A model generated the notes under the pieces. It had not been told where the DNA came from. It did not search any database and saw nothing but the letters and a program-made list of their open reading frames with translations. From NCBI GenBank assembly GCA_003162395.1, contig PMON01000004.1, positions 52,223-116,222 on the forward strand: 64,000 bases of DNA. Direction: 5' to 3'. Source of the DNA: Acidimicrobiaceae bacterium (GTDB taxonomy: Bacteria; Actinomycetota; Acidimicrobiia; Acidimicrobiales; RAAP-2). This document shows positions 54,327 through 63,912 of the stretch, one piece after another. Position numbers and translations under genes: made by a program. Position 1 is the first letter of the stretch. Every line of letters begins with the position of its first letter.

Positions 54327-54440
54327 TCAGCCTTCGGATTCTTCGGCGTCGTCAGACCCGTCTTCGTTGGGTTCGTCCACGCCACCCTCCACGCCGGAAT
54401 CGCTGACGGTGTCATGGTCCGGGTCGCGCTTGTCTGACAT
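54327..54440 (-). CDS. Very acidic 37-residue peptide
   Basis: Reads MSDKRDPDHDTVSDSGVEGG and continues with Asp/Glu-rich residues to EESEG before TGA. The composition is strongly non-random and resembles short acidic tails or small acidic proteins. A palindromic GATCCTTAGGATC lies just upstream of the ATG. Function unknown. Confidence 0.35.
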   Translation of the reverse strand: MSDKRDPDHDTVSDSGVEGGVDEPNEDGSDDAEESEG

Positions 54441-54537
54441 GGCTTGATCCTAAGGATCAGCTCGGTGCAGCGGTCGATCGCTGTTCCGCCCCACACGCGA
54501 GTGTCCTGCCGATCAGGGCTTCGACTTGCATGGGTTG

Positions 54538-56327
54538 TCAGCCGCCCGAGGCCTGGACCCGACTCGGCTTAGACGAGCCGCTCGCGTTGTCCGCGACGAT
54601 GACGACCACGTAGGTGCCTGAGACGCTGGCAGGCTCGGTCACACGGAGGTGGGCGGTGGCGAGGTGCCGGACGACGCCGTGGGGTCCGTGGACCGTGACC
54701 GAGTAGCGGACCGGCTCACCCGCGGGCGAGCTCGACGCGTGCCACGTCACGATGAGCCTGCCGCTCGAGAACGCGAGGTGCGCGCCTGCGGGCGGCGTCG
54801 GCGCACGCCCGGCGATGACGAGCCTCAAATCGAGCGCCTTCACGGAGATGCCGTAGGAGGTGCGGTCCGTGACGACTACCCGGTACCCGTGACCGTTGCG
54901 CAGGCCGTGGAGCGCGCACGACTCCGCCTTGGTAGTGCACGTGTGGGCACCGGGCTCCGCCGTGACCGTGAAGGACTGCACGGGTGCGCCGCCATCGTCG
55001 GCGGGCGCCTGCCACGTGACGACCGCGCCGCCGGGGACTCCCTTGCCCTCGGCGCCGGAGGGCGCGAGCGGGCTCGAGACCGTCCGCACGGGCGTGAGGT
55101 TGGCCGAGAACGCGTACTCGGGAGGAAGCCTCGTGTTGTCATCGTAGGCGGGGCCGACAGCCGTGCACTGAGTGGTCGTGGCGCACGAGACGCTCAAGAG
55201 CTGGGCGTCGTCGGCTCGGTTCGAGCCGGCCGGCACGCCGCGGACGTAGCCGATTTAGCTCCACGAACCGCCCGACCAGGTGGCCGCGCCGGCCACCTGT
55301 GGCAAGGCTGCCCCGGCCCCCCCGAACTGACCGACCGCCTCGCAGACGGCCGCGGTGTCGCACGAGATTGAGTAGAGCTCGCCGGAGATCGCCCTCGGCG
55401 ACAGCGCCGGCAAAGAGAGCGTCCTGGCCGCAGCCCAGGTTCCCGAAGTCTCGATTGCGTAGGCGGGCAAACCGTCACCACCGGTATTGCCGACGGCGAT
55501 GCACGTCGTCGCGTCAGGACACGCGACCGCCTGGGGGACGATGCCGGGCGCGGCGGACCCGAAGGCAGCGGGAGAGGACCAGGTACCGGAAGTCTCCGTC
55601 CACGCAACCCCGACGACGTTGTCGTTGGCTACCTCATATCCGACCATCGTGCAGTTCGACGTGCTCCTGCACGAGAGCGACTCGGGGAGCCCATTTTGAG
55701 CGCTCAGGATTCCGGAGGGGAGCTTTCTTGTAGTCCACGCGCCCCCAGACACCTGGGTCAGGGCGAAGTCGTGGGGATTGTTGCTTATATCGAGGTACTT
55801 GCCGATCGCGACGCAGTTGCCCACCGACACGCAGTCGACGTCGCGCATAAAAGCGGCCTCGTTCGTGCCCGTCGACGCGCCGGACGGCAGGGTGACCGTG
55901 GTCGCCGCCTTCCAGGTCCCCGCGACCTCGGTGACGAGGAGCGGGACGATCGCGTCGTTGGTCGCCTCGTACACACCGACCGCCGCGCATGTGCCCGTCG
56001 CGGGCACGACAAGCCGTAGAACGTGGGCGGGGTGCTGGCGCCTTGATCGGCCCCGGGCGGGAGCGCGACATTGACCGGCGTGCCCCAGTGGCCGGAGGTC
56101 TCCTTGACTGCGGACAGCGGGCCGCCCGAGAAGTTGGAACCCACGGCGACGCACGCGGTTGCAGAGGCGCAGGAGACTGCCGAGTACGCACCGCCGGCGA
56201 GGGGCTTGGGCTGCTGCACCTGCGTGAAGCCGGGCTCCGCCCCGACCGGGGACGCGAGCACGACGGCGACGCCGGCGACGAGCAGGGCGGCGGTGAGGAC
56301 GCGGACAGCGAGGGACCTGCGTGGCAT
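54538..56327 (-). pseudogene. Broken secreted Cys-pair repeat protein with FnIII tail
   Basis: The start ATG 56327 gives a signal peptide (VLTAALLVAGVAVVLAS) and the repeat YSAVSCASATACVAVGSNF. The reading frame then shifts near 56010 (from ...TFYGLSCP to ATGTCAAVGVYEATND) and runs to an in-frame TAA at 55255-55257 after WSGGSWS. The same frame resumes with another repeat (VSCATTTQCTAVG) and two fibronectin-like domains to 54538. The intact ancestor would be about 595 residues. The repeat type equals that of the E1 lipoprotein. A sequencing error could account for one lesion but less easily both. Confidence 0.65.
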
Positions 56328-56480
56328 GGCGACTCCAAGCAAAGTGGCCAAGGCATCGTAGACATAGAAGCGGGGGCGCGCCGGGGCTGCAGCCACGCCC
56401 GGCGTGCACGGCGACGGTCACGACGGCGGATCGCCCACCTGACGTGGCACTCGCTCGGGCCACGCGTGCCTCATCCGTGC

Positions 56481-57014
56481 CTATGGGACCTTGTAGGTGA
56501 CAACCCCGGCGACCGAGGTGCCCTTTGCGTTCGTGTCGGTAACCCGGAAGTGGTGTGTGCCCTTGCCAAGACCTACGAACCTCACAGTGAGGCCTCCCGT
56601 CGAATCAAATGCGCCCTCCGCCGCGCCGGACGCGACGACCGTGAACGAGGCGATGCGCGCGCCGCCGTCGTGGTAGGGAGGCGCCCACGTCACCGTCGTC
56701 ACCCTCCTCGTGCCGAACACCTTGAGCCGGATCGGCGGGGCCGGGCGTGACAGCGCCGACACAGGGTGCAGAAGGTCAGAAAAGCTGGAGATGACGGCGC
56801 GAGCCGCGCTGTACGAGGCGTTTCGCGCCTTCCCAATGGCCATGCACTGCATCGCAGAGATGCACGAGACGCCGTCGAAACCGCCCGCGACGGCAGCCTT
56901 CGAGCCGATTCGGATCGGTCCCGGATAGAGGCCGATCGAACTCCAGGAGCCCATTAGGGCCATCGGCACTCCCTGCTGGGTCTTCGACGCAGTCATTGCG
57001 GCTACGAAGTCCAT
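56481..57014 (-). pseudogene. 5'-truncated paralogue of the Cys-pair/FnIII protein
   Basis: The 177-residue stretch consists of one repeat (FDGVSCISAMQCMAIGKARN) and a fibronectin III domain (VTTVTWAPPYHDGGARIASF) with the usual C-terminus. It has no signal peptide and only one repeat, so it seems the 3' end of a lost larger gene. It could still be translated from an internal ATG. Confidence 0.5.
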
Positions 57015-57223
57015 CGGACATCGGGACGCGAGTCGACGCGCAGTCGCAGTTCGTCTTCAAACGCTATGTGCGCCGCGTTTGGTGCGGTGGCGCCAGCGAA
57101 CACGACCATTTTCGTACAAGTGCTCAGCCAATCGGAGGGATCGATCCTCGCAGTGGCTGCCGTCTGGGATACGGATGGGACCACATCGCGTCGGACTACG
57201 AGGCGGTCTAGTTTCGGGCGGCG

Positions 57224-58108
57224 ATGAAGGTGCCTGACCGTTGCTTGGCGGATCTGCGGGACCAGGGCTACCTGGTGTTCGAAGGCTTCCTCGAGTCTGG
57301 CGAGCTGGCGGCGGCCCAGGAAGCTTTGTGGCTGCACTACCCGCGGCCCGAGGATTACTTCGCCGACCCGGCGGCTCATGCCTGGCTGGCATCCGACCAG
57401 TTCGCCGGAATCGTCCGAGCACCGTGGCGATCGTGGACCCTGAACCGACTGGCCTTCCACCCCGACTTGCTCGACCTGGCGGAGCGCTTCCTCGGCTCAG
57501 CCGACCTGCGGCTCTACGAGGCGGAGCTGTGGGCCAAGTACGCCGGGGCCGTCGACTACGACCAGCGCCACCACCGCGATTTCGTCAACCACAGCCTCGT
57601 CGTGCCCAAGCGCTCTCAGCCGGCCACGCAGATGCTGAGCTGGATCCTCCTGTCAGACGTAGGCGACGAGGACGGCCCTACAAAGGTAGTTCCGCTATCT
57701 GTCGGAGAGAGTGTTCCGTACTGGCCGGTCCCTGGGCATCACGACATCACGAACTACCTCCCCGCAGGGATGTTCGCCGAGGAGGAGGTCTCGATGACAG
57801 GTCCCGCAGGAACCCTGTTCACATTTCGGACTGACGTACTTCACCGTGGGTCGCGCATGACCGGCGAACGATCAACCCGCTTTGCGCTCCTCGCCGACTA
57901 CGACGTGTGGGCACCGCACTGGACCGGCAGAGTCGCTTGGACCCAGCACGCGACGGGTCCAGACTGGTTCGAGATCGTCGAGCGGGCGTCTCCCCGGGAG
58001 CGGTCGGTGTTCGGCTTCCCCGCTCCGGGCGACCCGTACTGGGACGAGCAGACCTTGGCAGACACCCAAACGCGCTACCCGAAGGCAGATCTGACGCCCT
58101 ACCGTTGA
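57224..58108 (+). CDS. PhyH-family Fe(II)/2-oxoglutarate dioxygenase
   Basis: The 294-residue protein has LRDQGYLVFEGFLESGEL at the N-terminus, the metal motif HHRDFVNHS (H-x-D) and the distal DVLHRGSRMTGERSTRF, which supplies the second metal His and the Arg that binds 2-oxoglutarate. This is the layout of phytanoyl-CoA dioxygenase relatives, which hydroxylate small molecules or halogenate in rare cases; Asp is present here, so hydroxylation is expected. The substrate is unknown and no pathway genes adjoin. Confidence 0.8.
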   Translation: MKVPDRCLADLRDQGYLVFEGFLESGELAAAQEALWLHYPRPEDYFADPAAHAWLASDQFAGIVRAPWRSWTLNRLAFHPDLLDLAERFLGSADLRLYEAELWAKYAGAVDYDQRHHRDFVNHSLVVPKRSQPATQMLSWILLSDVGDEDGPTKVVPLSVGESVPYWPVPGHHDITNYLPAGMFAEEEVSMTGPAGTLFTFRTDVLHRGSRMTGERSTRFALLADYDVWAPHWTGRVAWTQHATGPDWFEIVERASPRERSVFGFPAPGDPYWDEQTLADTQTRYPKADLTPYR

Positions 58109-58743
58109 GAGGACCGCGCAGCCGCGAGGGCCGCGAATGGGCACGAACTCAATTGCCACGGCATCCATACCCACGTTCGATGGCGCCTATCTTGGCGAAT
58201 CCAAGGTCACGCGAAGCTAGAGGGATCGTGAGTGAGTTCAGTGGCACCTATGACGTATTGGCGACCAAGTGGGATGAGTTGTCGGCTCAGATCGTCTAGT
58301 CACTCGGTGATGAAAACCGTCGACAGGGGCTCGTCGTGGAGCACCCATGGAGTCCAATTCAGGCTGGGATTGACGATCACGTGCGCGTCGGTGACGTCGT
58401 GCGTGGCAGCCGGCATCGGACGTTCCAGCATGGCTGCGGAGCGCTCGTCCAACGCAGGCGCGTTGTGGTCGTCCTCCAGGACGCTCAACGGCGGTGCCTC
58501 TTGGATTGCCCACCCGTTCAAGTGACGGGGCGTGGTGTCAATCGCGGTATCGGATCAAGCGATCGCGATGTGCTCGGCTTCCTGAGCTTGCGGACGGCAC
58601 GCCGTCGTTGGAGAACGGCATCGCTGGCGACAAGCGCGACGCGCCCCCGCTTCATGCGCCGATAAGGAGACTCGTGCGCGGACGGTCGAATGTCGAACTA
58701 CAGTCCTCGCGAACCGGCGGCGCCAGATTCACAAGGGGGCATC
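58109..58743. other. Intergenic region with small possible genes
   Basis: A rightward reading of 23 codons (58228-58299, EFSGTYDVLATKWDELSAQ) and a leftward one (58300-58521) are discussed separately. The rest shows no gene. AAGGGGGC before GTG 58744 belongs to the next gene. Confidence 0.35.
58300..58521 (-). CDS. Possible 73-residue protein
   Basis: Reads MNGWAIQEAPPLSVLEDDHN and continues with natural composition to HDEPLSTVFITE. There is no recognised domain, signal or membrane segment. It may be a gene fragment. Confidence 0.35.
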   Translation of the reverse strand: MNGWAIQEAPPLSVLEDDHNAPALDERSAAMLERPMPAATHDVTDAHVIVNPSLNWTPWVLHDEPLSTVFITE

Positions 58744-60672
58744 GTGCGCCATATGCGAATCGGAGTGCGCCTCATCTCCGCAGCTGTCACCGCAATGTTG
58801 CTACTTGCCCCGGTCGTCGTGACGCGATCAGCCAGCGCTACGACGCGGTACCAAGGTGAGCTTGACTCGGCTTTCAACGGGAAGGGCTGGACCGCCACCG
58901 CGCTCGGCACAGGCAAGTCATTCGCCACCGACGTCGCGCTCGAGCCAAACGGCTCCATCGTGGTAGTCGGGACAACCGGCATCGGCAGTGCCGCTACACA
59001 AGTTGCGCTCGCCCGATACCTCCCGACCGGAAAGCTGGATCCGTCCTTCGGCACGCACGGCGTTGTCATCACCACCGTCGGACTGCACAACAGCGAGGCG
59101 GCTGCCGTCGCAGTGCAGCCGAACGGAAAGATCGTGGTCGTGGGCTCCACCAACAACCAACAGGACATTCTCGTGCTGCGCTACAACCTCAACGGAACAC
59201 TCGACACGTCCTTCAACGGCGGCGGCGCAACAGAATTTGGGATCGGCGCCACGATCAACGAGGGGACGTCGGCGGTTCTCCAACCGAACGGCAAGATCGT
59301 CGTCGGAGGCGATTTTTTCAACGGCCTGAACGACGACATGGCGGTCGTGCGCTTCAACGCCAATGGCTCTCTGGACACGAGCTTCAATGGCTCCGGTTTC
59401 AACACCACAACCGCCGAGCTCGGCTCGTATCTCGATTACGCGCGAGCGGTGGCGCTCCAGCCCGACGGCAAGATTGTCCTCGCGGGCTTCACGACCTATG
59501 CCAATCGCGACACGACGTTGGTGCGCTTCAACTCGAACGGGTCGCTCGACACGGGGTTCGGAACCGGCGGCATCAGGGATGACGACTTTGGAGGCGGAGA
59601 CGATGAAGCGTTGAAAGTCGCCGTCTCACCGAACGGCCAGATAGTCGTCGGAGGGTATGCCACAGCTGGCGGCTTCAATGACTTCAACGTGGCGACGTAC
59701 AGCGCACAGGGCGCGGTGACACGCGACGCAATGCCCTACGGCACGGATCTGAGCGACGGCAACGGCCTTGCGCTGCAACGGAACGGCGCCATCGTCGCGG
59801 TGCCGGGCCCAGGCTTGGCGCCCATCCGCTTGCATCCGGACCTCTCGCCGGATGCCGAGTTTGGATCGAACCTCGACGGCGTGGGCGATGAACTCGACTC
59901 GAAGACGGACGCCGGGGTCGAGGCGGCCGTGCTCCAGAAGGACGCGAAGATCGTCGCTGTGGGTTCGATCGAGGTAAACGGCACGTTCGGGTTCCTCGTC
60001 GCCAGGTGGCTCGGCGACACCATCCCGCCTACGCACGCGCTCGTGAGCGGTCTTCCCAGCTTCTCGCTCGCGTCGACCCTCCGTCCCACCTGGTCTGCCG
60101 TTGACGCCGGATCCGGCGTCACGTCCTACGACGTCCAGAGCCGATCAGCGCCACACGGAAGCTCGACGTACACCGCATGGTCCGCGACATCGACCCAGAC
60201 CCCGAAGACCACTCTCTCAATCAAGGCCGTGCCGGGCACGACCCAGTGCATCCGGATCCGAGCCCGCGACGCCGCGGGCAACTTGAGCGGCTTCTCGGCG
60301 CCACGCTGTGCTGCGACGGCGCTTGGCGAGCGAGCGCTCATGTCAACGGGCACGTGGACCAAGCTCGCCGGACCGTCATACTACCTCGGGCTTGCCATGT
60401 CGTCCTCAGTCGCGGGCTCGGCGCTATTGACCACGACGCATTTCCGCCGACTCGCCGTGATTGCCACCACGTGCCCAGGCTGCGGGAGCCTCAGAATCTT
60501 CCTTGGCTCAAAGCTCCTTGACACCGTCAGCCTCGCGGCGCCGATGGTGCACCACCGCCAGGTCATCCAGATCTATGCCTCGTCATCCACACTGTCTGGC
60601 ATTGTCAAATTGGTCCAGAACTCCTCGAAGAAGGCAGTGACGATCGAAGGTGTCGCGTTCAACCTCGGGTAG
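58744..60672 (+). CDS. Secreted delta-60 repeat protein
   Basis: The 642-residue protein has a signal peptide (RLISAAVTAMLLLAPVVV) and then six or more delta-60 repeats of the form LQPNGKIVVGG...VVRFNANGSLDTSFNG, which build a propeller. A fibronectin-like domain with a Cys pair and a C-terminal beta domain with CPGCGSLRIFL follow. It is probably an extracellular structural or binding protein. GTG 58744 is preceded by AAGGGGGC. Confidence 0.8.
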   Translation: MRHMRIGVRLISAAVTAMLLLAPVVVTRSASATTRYQGELDSAFNGKGWTATALGTGKSFATDVALEPNGSIVVVGTTGIGSAATQVALARYLPTGKLDPSFGTHGVVITTVGLHNSEAAAVAVQPNGKIVVVGSTNNQQDILVLRYNLNGTLDTSFNGGGATEFGIGATINEGTSAVLQPNGKIVVGGDFFNGLNDDMAVVRFNANGSLDTSFNGSGFNTTTAELGSYLDYARAVALQPDGKIVLAGFTTYANRDTTLVRFNSNGSLDTGFGTGGIRDDDFGGGDDEALKVAVSPNGQIVVGGYATAGGFNDFNVATYSAQGAVTRDAMPYGTDLSDGNGLALQRNGAIVAVPGPGLAPIRLHPDLSPDAEFGSNLDGVGDELDSKTDAGVEAAVLQKDAKIVAVGSIEVNGTFGFLVARWLGDTIPPTHALVSGLPSFSLASTLRPTWSAVDAGSGVTSYDVQSRSAPHGSSTYTAWSATSTQTPKTTLSIKAVPGTTQCIRIRARDAAGNLSGFSAPRCAATALGERALMSTGTWTKLAGPSYYLGLAMSSSVAGSALLTTTHFRRLAVIATTCPGCGSLRIFLGSKLLDTVSLAAPMVHHRQVIQIYASSSTLSGIVKLVQNSSKKAVTIEGVAFNLG

Positions 60673-60895
60673 CTCGCCGCCGCAGCGCCTTGCGTCGTCA
60701 GAGTCATCGACCTGGCGGTGACTTCCGTACTTGCAGTCGTATGGCGGCGAATGGCGCATCGGGATCCGGTGGCCCGGATCGTGACATCTCGTTAGTGCTC
60801 TCGGATCCGAATAGGTCGGAGTCACGGGGTCGCCGGTATGCCCGGACGTCGCCTACAGACCAGTCATCCGGATCTTGGGACAGTCGCACCGGCCA

Positions 60896-61396
60896 CTAGG
60901 TACCCGTACGTGCTGACAGTCGCACCCGCACCAATGTTGGTTTCGACGTAGAGGCTCCCGCGGCGGGAACCACCAGCCCGGATGGAATCGGCATCGCCAA
61001 GTTCTCATAGATCACAGTTGCCGGAGATTGACCCTCACTCTGGAGTACCCACGCTTGCAGTGGTGTGTCCGAGCAGTCCGCACGGCGATGAAGGACGTAC
61101 GAGGCATCGGGGTTGCCGTCAAGCTCGGCGTTAATCTCGGTGACGATCATTGCCTTCTGTCCAGCTCCGCCATTCGGAAAGGGGCTCTTGGAGTCGACGA
61201 TCCTCGTGCAAGCCCCATTGCCGTAGACGTTTGGCGCATACGTGTGGAAGAGCTGATCTGGCGTCTGTGGCCGAGCGGATGCGCCATCGATGCGCCATCG
61301 CGGCTCCGTCTGCGTTCGCCTGATCGCGGAACATGGTGCTCGCCTTGGACGAGCGGATTGGCGCACGTTGCAATACAGTGACTCAGTCACTAACAA
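60896..61396 (-). pseudogene. C-terminal remnant of a secreted protein
   Basis: Residues from about 45 on (FHTYAPNVYGNGACTRIVDS, then EINAELDGNPDASYVLHRRA) read like a folded beta domain with a Cys pair. The first 45 residues look random and no signal peptide or ribosome site is present, so this is probably the end of a truncated gene. Confidence 0.4.
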
Positions 61397-61439
61397 CTAA
61401 GGATCGGTGCGCGACAATCCAATAAGGAGCTCACTTCTC

Positions 61440-61712
61440 GTGATTGCCATCTACATCGTCACCAAGAACATGACCGTTGCCCAGCACACGAAGGGACGCG
61501 ACCGGCTCCGAGAAGCCGGAGCACCTGAAAGCGCCATGAAGCTCCACTCGTGCTTTGGTGAAGATGGCCAACTTCAGGTCTTCGATGTCTGGGAGAGCCA
61601 TGAGGCGTTCGATGAGTTCCTCACGTACCTCTTGCCGGTCATGGAGGAACTTGGCATCGAGCTCGCGCAACCGCCTACCGTCATGCCGATTGTGGACCTC
61701 GTCCAGCAATGA
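61440..61712 (+). CDS. ABM-like dimeric alpha/beta-barrel protein
   Basis: The 90-residue protein starts VIAIYIVTKNMTVAQHTKGRDRL and contains LQVFDVWESHEAFDEFL, typical of the antibiotic-biosynthesis-monooxygenase-like dimeric barrel. Catalytic residues of monooxygenases are not evident. GTG 61440 has AAGGAG ten bases upstream. It is probably a small cytoplasmic dimer of unknown role. Confidence 0.65.
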   Translation: MIAIYIVTKNMTVAQHTKGRDRLREAGAPESAMKLHSCFGEDGQLQVFDVWESHEAFDEFLTYLLPVMEELGIELAQPPTVMPIVDLVQQ

Positions 61713-61837
61713 CGCCCCGCGGCCGGCAAGGAGCGGAGTCGGGGCGCGAAGTATCGGCCCGCCACTCCGGGTGACTTGGTCGGGCGCTCCAGTAGGTCCA
61801 GCGCGATTGGTGCATGACCGGTAATCGAGAACCGACT

Positions 61838-61873
61838 GGAGCTGGCGCCAAGACTCTTCTCGGCGCCAGCTCC
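61838..61873. terminator. 12-bp perfect hairpin terminator
   Basis: GGAGCTGGCGCC (61838-61849), loop of 12 bases, GGCGCCAGCTCC (61862-61873), ending 12 bases beyond the stop of the leftward propeller gene at 61886. Confidence 0.65.
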
Positions 61874-61885
61874 GTCGGCCAGCTA

Positions 61886-63034
61886 TCAGAGAGCGACGAT
61901 GCCTTCGCCTCCGGCTGCCCCAGGGACCGTCACTGAGCCGACGCTCGTCAAGGAACCGTCCCAGTTGACGCTGAACTCGTCGACGTTGCCAGCCAAGCCT
62001 GCCTGCACGTAGAGGAAGCGGCCACCGGGTGACGCCGAGGCGTCCACGGCGCCCTTGTCAGTGACGGTCGTGCTCACGAGCGCCACCTTGCCGTGTTGTC
62101 CCACCCGGAAGCCACTCTCGGAGGGTGCCCCGGCATTCGAAGTGAACAGGAATCCTCGGGCCGGTGCAACCCAGCAGGTCGCGGCCTGGCCGGTGAGGAC
62201 TGTGTCGAGGGGCGTCACGGTCCCATCCCAGCTGAGCCGGAACGTCGAGAGGGAGTTGGTGCCTGCATTGGCGATCGCGAGGTGACCTCGCTGGTCGAAC
62301 GAGATCGCAAAGGGAACGGTCCCCGGCTCAGCGTTGACAACTGGCGAACTCGACAGCCAGCCGCCGTGGTGGACCCTAAAGACGTCGATCGAGCTGGTCG
62401 TTGCCTTGGTCGTGACGATCAGTTGACTGCCGTCGGGGGAGAACGCGACCTGGCCGGGCGTGTGGGTGAACTGCGTCACGTCCGTTGGGATCGTGAGGCC
62501 AAGGGACCGGGTGGACCCCGGAATCGGCGTCAGCTGATGATCGCCGATCCAGAACCCTGACACCGAGCCGCCGTCGAACGCATTGAGCACGTACAGGATC
62601 CGGCCGTTGGTGGCCACACTGACGGGGAAGATCCCACCGGACCCGACCTGCTGGACCAAGCGGAGCTTGTCGCGGTGCACAGCGAAGACCGACACCGAGT
62701 TGCTCCCCGCGTTGACCGCGAACAGCAGGCCGTGGGCCTGGTCGTAGGTGAGCGAGCCCTGGGAGGCGAGATGGTCGACAACCGACCCGTTCTCCACGCC
62801 ACCGAGACCACCGGTGTTGTAGGTGTTGGCGTAGGAGAGCGTGCCATTCCACGAGCGGTCGTAGGCGACGATCTGGTTCCCGGCTGTGTTGTCGGTCTGC
62901 ACGAAGACGACATGGGACCCCCCGTGCCACTGGTCATGTCCACGGAAAGTCGCTCCCGCGATCCCCGGGGCTGCAAGTGCCGACAGGGCAAGCGCGATGC
63001 CCGCTCCCGCGGCCAAACGTACGAAGCTTTTCAT
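61886..63034 (-). CDS. Secreted YncE/lactonase-type beta-propeller
   Basis: The 382-residue protein has a signal peptide (residues 1-28, GAGIALALSALAAPGIAGA) and seven-bladed propeller repeats such as LFAVNAGSNSVSVFAVHRDKL, PGQVAFSPDGSQLIV and LAIANAGTNSLSTFRL. These are characteristic of the YncE/6-phosphogluconolactonase-like family. Extracellular, function not known. ATG 63034 is preceded by AGGAGG and the stop is followed by a perfect hairpin, so the gene is monocistronic. Confidence 0.8.
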   Translation of the reverse strand: MKSFVRLAAGAGIALALSALAAPGIAGATFRGHDQWHGGSHVVFVQTDNTAGNQIVAYDRSWNGTLSYANTYNTGGLGGVENGSVVDHLASQGSLTYDQAHGLLFAVNAGSNSVSVFAVHRDKLRLVQQVGSGGIFPVSVATNGRILYVLNAFDGGSVSGFWIGDHQLTPIPGSTRSLGLTIPTDVTQFTHTPGQVAFSPDGSQLIVTTKATTSSIDVFRVHHGGWLSSSPVVNAEPGTVPFAISFDQRGHLAIANAGTNSLSTFRLSWDGTVTPLDTVLTGQAATCWVAPARGFLFTSNAGAPSESGFRVGQHGKVALVSTTVTDKGAVDASASPGGRFLYVQAGLAGNVDEFSVNWDGSLTSVGSVTVPGAAGGEGIVAL

Positions 63035-63406
63035 GTGGCTATTCCTCCTGAGAGAGCAACGGATGTGCGAACTAGTAGTCATCAGGTGTCGGTGGTCCGT
63101 TACACATGAGTCCGACTCGGGGGCTCTGATCGGCAAGCAGGCATCTCCGTCCCGTATCCCAACCCCACAATCCGGCGACAGGTCAACACCTGTACGGATC
63201 TGCCGCTCAGAACTCCGATGACACGGCTTTCGCACCGGCGCTCAGTGCCGCGGTTGAGTACACCTACGCGCTCCGAACTGCTGTTTTCCTTGATCCAGGC
63301 GCGCCATGAGTACCCCGCGGAGCATCCTGGCGGGGTCCAACCGTCTCGGGGATTCCCAAGGGATTCCCACGCTGATCTCGCTGTGAGTGACTTTCCCTTG
63401 CATCTT

Positions 63407-63451
63407 TGGCGCCCTCGGGAGGACTCGAACCTCCGACGCTCGGTTTAGGAA
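63407..63451 (-). other. tRNA-Arg(CCU) 3'-half remnant
   Basis: On the minus strand: anticodon loop TTCCTAA, stem ACCGA, T-arm GGAGGTTCGAGTCCTCC, acceptor CGAGGGC, G73 and CCA. Pairing is lost beyond the anticodon loop, so the 5' half is missing. This is the usual shape of a tRNA attachment site left by an integrative element. The whole of 63035-64000 has no convincing protein gene. Confidence 0.65.
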
Positions 63452-63694
63452 TGCGTCTTCGAGTCTGACGCGAAGATTCAACGAAACCCCTGATCAACGG
63501 GCTGCTCGAAAACCGCTTCACGAAGTGCGGCGAGCCACCGAATCTTCCCTTGCCACGGCGAGGGACCGAGTCGCTCTGGGTTGCTGATCAGATCTGTTCA
63601 TCCACAGTTGCGCCAAACACTCCTGTTGTGGACAGTGCGTTCAGCCTGAAAGGTGATCGGCTGTGAAGTTCGACGTGCCGCACGGCGAGTCCGG

Positions 63695-63714
63695 TCGTGC
63701 CCAACCCGTGCCCA
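63695..63714. repeat. Paired inverted-orientation CGTGCCCA repeats
   Basis: TCGTGCCCA (63695-63703) and CCGTGCCCA (63706-63714), again with an 11-bp period, are the reverse orientation of the pairs at 23.4 and 29.4 kb. They lie about 190 bases from the tRNA-Gly fragment at 63898. Confidence 0.4.
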
Positions 63715-63897
63715 ACGTGAAGCAGCATGCGGAGAGACTTCCGAGGCTGCTTTTCTGCGCTCCGACCAGGAGCTTCGCGCCAGCCAGATCGCTGTGAGCC
63801 GAGCCCGACCCTCTCCCTGAAACGTCGAAGCCGACTTCTCGGCGATTCGGACGAGCTCCCACAGACAATCCTTTTGGCCCTGATCAGAGCTTCTACT

Positions 63898-63912
63898 TGG
63901 AGCGGACGACGG
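63898..63912 (-). other. Second copy of the tRNA-Gly 3' end, interrupted
   Basis: TGGAGCGGACGACGG equals 51199-51213, and the flank CTGATCAG...ACTT before it resembles the E1 left target (29435-29453). After 63912 the tRNA sequence is replaced by TGTCCTGCATCAGGACATAG. Confidence 0.6.

Noticed and set aside
58228..58299. 23-codon frame EFSGTYDVLATKWDE
   Set aside because: Too short to support as a gene; it may be the start of a truncated protein.
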